This document shows positions 60,481 to 64,000 of a DNA stretch of 64,000 nucleotides, piece by piece. Positions within the stretch are counted from its first letter, which is position 1, and every line of letters begins with the position of its first letter. The position numbers and the translations under genes are program-made. Below the pieces are notes generated by a model. It did no database searches. It was not told the DNA's origin and worked only from the letters and a program-made list of their open reading frames with translations. The DNA comes from Posidonia oceanica (Eukaryota > Streptophyta > Magnoliopsida > Alismatales > Posidoniaceae), in NCBI GenBank assembly GCA_037176725.1, contig JAZBRS010000026.1, forward strand, positions 103,771,501 to 103,835,500. Reading direction: 5' to 3'.

Positions 60481-61107
60481 ACACCATTTTCTCTTGCATG
60501 TCGCTCTACATTGCATGGTTTTACCGCTGTTTTGCTTTATCGCCTGCATTCGCATATAGGGCAGTGATGCTTACTGCCTGGAGTTCTCACGAACCAGGGT
60601 TTCGCCCGGTTCGGAACACAGACAGCGCTGCTGAGCACTTAGATTGCACGTTTAATTCCTTGCATGCATCCCAACACTTAGAGCACACATTTGAGCATCC
60701 AATTAGGCATTCATGGCATTTAGGCATTCGAAGCATGCATTTTCCCTCAAAAGCGAGCGTAAGCCTAGAAAGACCGCTTCTCGGGCGCGTCGGGGGTGCC
60801 TAACACCTTCCCCGTGCGTAATAGGAGTCCTTACCCTTTCTCTGGTCCGCAATGACCCTTTTGCCCTCGTCCTTGGTACGAGACATCCCCTTTGCATAGC
60901 ATTTGCATTGAACTGCATCTTCTTGTGTGGTTTTGCATGTTCTTCATGCATTTCCCTGGTTTTCCTCGTCTCCCGATTGAATAGACTAGGTGGCGATCCC
61001 CTTTTCCCTTATCTTTCCCTCCTCCTCGTCGCTCCATTCGTGAAAGCCTCTCTCTTTCGGACCCCCTTCGGTTCGGAGCCTCGAAGAAAAGGGCGCATTT
61101 CACAAGC

Positions 61108-61125
61108 TGGCGACTCCGCTGGGGA
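61108..61125 (+). other. E9 PBS, tRNA-Arg type
   Basis: TGGCGACTCCGCTGGGGA starts 5 nt after the LTR end. This is the PBS known from Ogre/Tat elements, complementary to the 3' end of a tRNA-Arg. Confidence 0.9.
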
Positions 61126-62449
61126 TCTCTAGACTCCGGCTTTCACTTTTGGCTTTCGCTCGCTTGCCTTTGCACCTTTGCTTGCCTTTGTGCCTTTGCT
61201 TGCCTTTTGCTTTTGCCTTGCCTACTTGCCTGTCCGCCTGTCTTGACTCCCTGCGGGTCGCATAGTGACAACTTTGCTAAGGATTCAGACTCTGGCTCTC
61301 TTCGCTGGCTTTTTGCTTGCTTTGTTTTTGCTTGCCTTGCCTGTTTACCTTGCTTTATTACCCGTTTTACCTTTACATGCTCTATTGCTTACCTGTTCTT
61401 TACTTATTTACCTGCTGGCTTATTGTCATTTTATTTTCTCGCATAATACATGTCTAAATACTTGTTTGGCACCTATATATGCCTTTTGACTGGTAATTGC
61501 TTTGTTTTACACCCTTGCTATGACACTGCACATGCACATGCCACACATGCTATGCCTTTTGACATGCTAAGTGTTTCTTTCCACTATCATGTCCACATAC
61601 ACTTAACACATAACATGACCATGCTTTTTGAAGTGTTGTGTGTTGATTGCTTGCCATGATTGGGTGTTTTCTTCCCCTTTCGCTTTAGGATTAGGAACAA
61701 CTAGAGACATGTTGCTCCCCTTCCCTTGGCAAATAAAAACAGCAAGTTAAAGTCACATCTAGGATCTACTAGAGACCTCAACACCCCTCTATTCCCTGGG
61801 TTAATAAAACACGCAAGATTAAAAAACTTTAATCATTTTGCATGAAGCATCATATAGGACATGCATCTTCTCATCCCTGAGTCTGCCTATTAGTTTGAGA
61901 AGGATGGCTTCGGTCTCTTGTTCAGCTGCTTTGGCACAGAACAAGATGATCGGTCTGTCCCCCCTTGTCAGGGGTCGTGTCGGTGTTGCTAGCGGGTACA
62001 GCCCATGCATAGGCAGGGTCAAGGCCACTACAGCACCACTCGTCATACCTGAGCTCTGAGCTAGGGTCTAGACGGGAGCCTTATTTTCTGACTGAGTCGG
62101 TGACCTGTACACTTGTGAGTCCGAAGTAGACAACCTACTAGGACACACTAGATTGGTGAGAGAGAGCATACTAGATAGCATACCATCTGCATGATTGCAT
62201 TCATACCACCGACTAAACACTTGCTTTTTTCTTCAAGCTCTAACACCTGTTTATTCGTTTGCAACAGAGATCAGTGAGCGAGTTCCCTTGTCGGGGCTTT
62301 GAGTGTTTCGCTTCGCTGACGTCTCTACTGCGTCTTTTGTTCTCGACTCTCCCTTTCCGGAGCTACTCGCCTTCGCGAATATAGCTCCTCCTAGGCGTCT
62401 CTCTTCACCCTTTCGTCGCAGCCCTATTCTTACTCGTTCTTGGTCAGCC
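61126..62449 (+). other. E9 leader
   Basis: A CT-rich start (CTTTGC/CTTGCC words, 61140-61240) is followed by unique sequence shared in part with the E3 leader (31920-31780) and the E1 leader (7420-7105). An acceptor-like TTTGCAACAG lies at 62260-62270. No ORF is supported. Confidence 0.6.
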
Positions 62450-64000
62450 ATGGCCCAGCGCACTCTTGAGCCTTTGCTCACTTCTGTTGTTTCAGAGGGT
62501 TCTGTTTCGGTCCCTCCGACCATTGTTTCCATTCCTCCTGTGCCTTCGGTGACTCCGGGGTTTCCCCCCTTGTCGCCTAGGGCACCCCAGCATCCTGTGG
62601 GGCAGTGGCAGGCTCACACTACTCAGGACCCGGTCACCGATCCTGTCTTGGTGACCTGTGCTCGCGCTCCTGAGGCGCCTCCGCCCCCTCCTTCCCTGGG
62701 TTTTGTCACTTCTGACGCCCACCTTGCTGCGGCGACTTCCGCCTTAGGATCCTATCCTCCTGGACAGTCTGAGTCCTCCCCACCTGATCCCTCGCCGGCA
62801 CTGCAATTCAGTATTCCCACCGATGGGACTCCTGAAGAGCGGTACCAGTGCTTAGCAGAGCTTGCCTAGGTCTTTCAGGGCCTGGCTCTGTCCGCCCGCC
62901 TTCCTCCCATTCCTTCTGCACTTGAGGTCCCTCTGCATTCTGCTCCTGCTCTCCAGGCATTCCCTGCTGCTTTGCCACCCCGGCCATCACCCCAACTGCT
63001 CTCTGCTCCGGTGATAGGGGCGCAGCCTCCCCCTGCTGCACACACTTCATTCACTACACAGCATGCACCTCCCCCATCTGGTGGCCAGCTCCTCGGGCTG
63101 GTTCGAGCACAGCATTTCTCTGGCCCGCTGCCTGGCACCGTGCCACTGCAGCAGCTGTTGCTCCCACAATCTCCACGATTCACTACACCACATCCTGCAT
63201 ATCCCCATCCAGTGCATCAGCAATTCCCTCCCCCTGCATACTTCACACCACCCACTGCACCCACTGCACATCTGCATGGATACGTCGGCCATCCCGTTGC
63301 TTCACCAGGCGACGCGATGGTGGATCTGGAGGAGCACCTCGGTGCGACCCATACAGCGTATGCAGTCGCCACCCCTGCTGTCCCGTCTCCTTTGGCAGCA
63401 ACTTCAGGATCTAACGATGACAGGTTCGCCGTCCTGGAGAAGGCACTTCGACAAGTGCAGGGTGTGGACTTCCACTCCTACCAGTTCCGGGACCTCTGTT
63501 GCTTTCCAGAGGCGGTACTCCCACCGAAATTCAAGATCCTGGCATTCGACAAGTACAATGGTAGGGGCTGCCCCATTGCCCATTTGAAGGCGTATTGCAG
63601 AGACTTGGCTCAGCTTCAAGCTGATGACAGGTTACTGATCCGCCTGTTTCAAAAAAGTCTGACTGGCCCGGCCCTCAAGTGGTTCACGTCACTTGATATG
63701 GCCACCATTAAGACTTGGAACGACCTAGGCAGGGCGTTCCTAGAACAGTATTCCATCAATCTTGACCTGGTCCCTAAGCGCGAGGACCTCGTCGCTCTCA
63801 AGCAGAGGAACAACGAGCCGTTCGGGGAGTACATCGGCCGTTGGCGCGTCCTAGCTGCACAGGTTCGCGATAGACCCTCTGACGAGGAATCTATCGAGAT
63901 TATCATTAGGGGCGTGCAACCATCCACTGGCGCTCTGCTTGCCATTCAGGCTGTCACTAGTTTTGCATCTCTGATTCGGGTCGGCACACGTGTGGAGAGC
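62450..64000 (+). pseudogene. gag: E9 gag, one stop, truncated by window edge
   Basis: ATG at 62450 opens MAQRTLEPL, the same start as the E1 gag. The N-terminal 350 residues are rich in Pro, Ser and His (HPVHQQFPPPAYF). The gag core begins near 63420 and includes FDKYNGRGCPIAHLKAYC, LIRLFQKSLTGPALKWFTSL and EPFGEYIGRWR. The only visible stop is a TAG at 62867-62869 (after CLAELA). The frame is otherwise open to the window end. It makes the particle shell. Since one codon separates it from an open frame, it is the least decayed coding region here. Confidence 0.88.

Larger units (their letters stand above)
54602..61102 (+). repeat. E9 5' LTR (about 6.5 kb)
   Basis: It begins TGTAGACACCCC and ends GCATTTCA, 5 nt before the PBS. 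In order it has a CCCTA/pyrimidine-rich start, an A-rich zone (55300-56060), a polypyrimidine tract (56100-56190), a GC-rich zone (56800-57650), iterated TTGCA/TTAGGTCC words (57700-58980), two tandem arrays (59593-60480) and the conserved terminal block (60782-60852). ORFs in 59396-60803 are repeat artefacts. Confidence 0.85.
54602..64000 (+). mobile_element. E9: Ogre-like element, 5' LTR to gag, runs off the right edge
   Basis: Plus strand. It is inserted in E8 pol just upstream of RT, with GATAG (54597-54601) as the expected target duplication. LTR (54602-61102), tRNA-Arg PBS (61108-61125), leader and gag are present. It is the youngest layer of the right-hand nest, since nothing is inserted in it within the window. 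Protease and pol should follow to the right. Confidence 0.85.

Noticed and set aside
59396..60803. Long ORFs of 300-390 codons that look membrane-like
   Set aside because: They are read through the 92-bp and 30-bp LTR repeats. Hydrophobicity comes from T-rich repeat units, and both strands are open.

Overview
The window is plant nuclear DNA made almost entirely of LTR retrotransposons. It holds no host gene that I can recognise, no tRNA or rRNA gene, no CRISPR array and no bacterial gene organisation. The elements are Ty3/gypsy elements of the Tat/Ogre/Retand type. The evidence is an extra RNase H domain between the normal RNase H and integrase, a tRNA-Arg-type primer binding site in two of them, very long LTRs (up to about 6.5 kb), extra ORFs downstream of pol in both orientations, and tandem-repeat-rich 3' regions. 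A plant with a large, repeat-rich genome is the natural reading; the species cannot be named from this sequence.

The layout is a deep nest. I label the elements E1 to E9 from left to right. E1 (minus strand) runs from beyond the left edge to 31776. It has a 3' LTR (1-1217), a stem-loop repeat array, a gag pseudogene (4585-7104), no pol, and a 5' LTR (7520-10048 plus 31506-31776). That 5' LTR is split by E2 (plus strand, 10049-31500), the only complete element. E2 has 1.5-kb LTRs and a perfect 5-bp target duplication GACGC. It carries gag, two retropepsin domains and a G-patch, then RT, RNase H, a second RNase H and integrase, followed by two antisense multi-exon pseudogenes with plant-mobile-domain-like products. 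E3 (31777-32729, minus) is a 5'-end fragment with a tRNA-Arg PBS that hosts both E1 and E4.

From 32730 rightwards, every junction falls on an LTR terminus inside the previous element: E4 (32730), E5 (35028), E6 (36318), E7 (38585), E8 (40264) and E9 (54602). This is the left half of a seven-layer nest whose right half lies beyond the window. E8 (minus) shows a 6.0-kb 3' LTR, large stem-loop arrays, a sense DUF7745-like ORF and most of pol. E9 (plus) shows a 6.5-kb 5' LTR, the PBS, a leader and most of gag. E5 also carries a tRNA-derived SINE with an 11-bp target duplication.

All coding regions carry stop codons or indels, so none looks intact. Most stops read as C-to-T changes of CAG, CAA or CGA codons. 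The most unusual signal is the stem-loop arrays near the 3' ends of E1 and E8. Dozens of short hairpins differ in sequence, yet their arms stay complementary (GATAG/CTATC, GGCAG/CTGCC, GACA/TGTC, GATAAG/CTTATC, GATGA/TCATC). That is covariation visible by eye. Other notable features are the duplicated protease, the antisense spliced genes, and recurring GC-rich dyads in unrelated LTRs.
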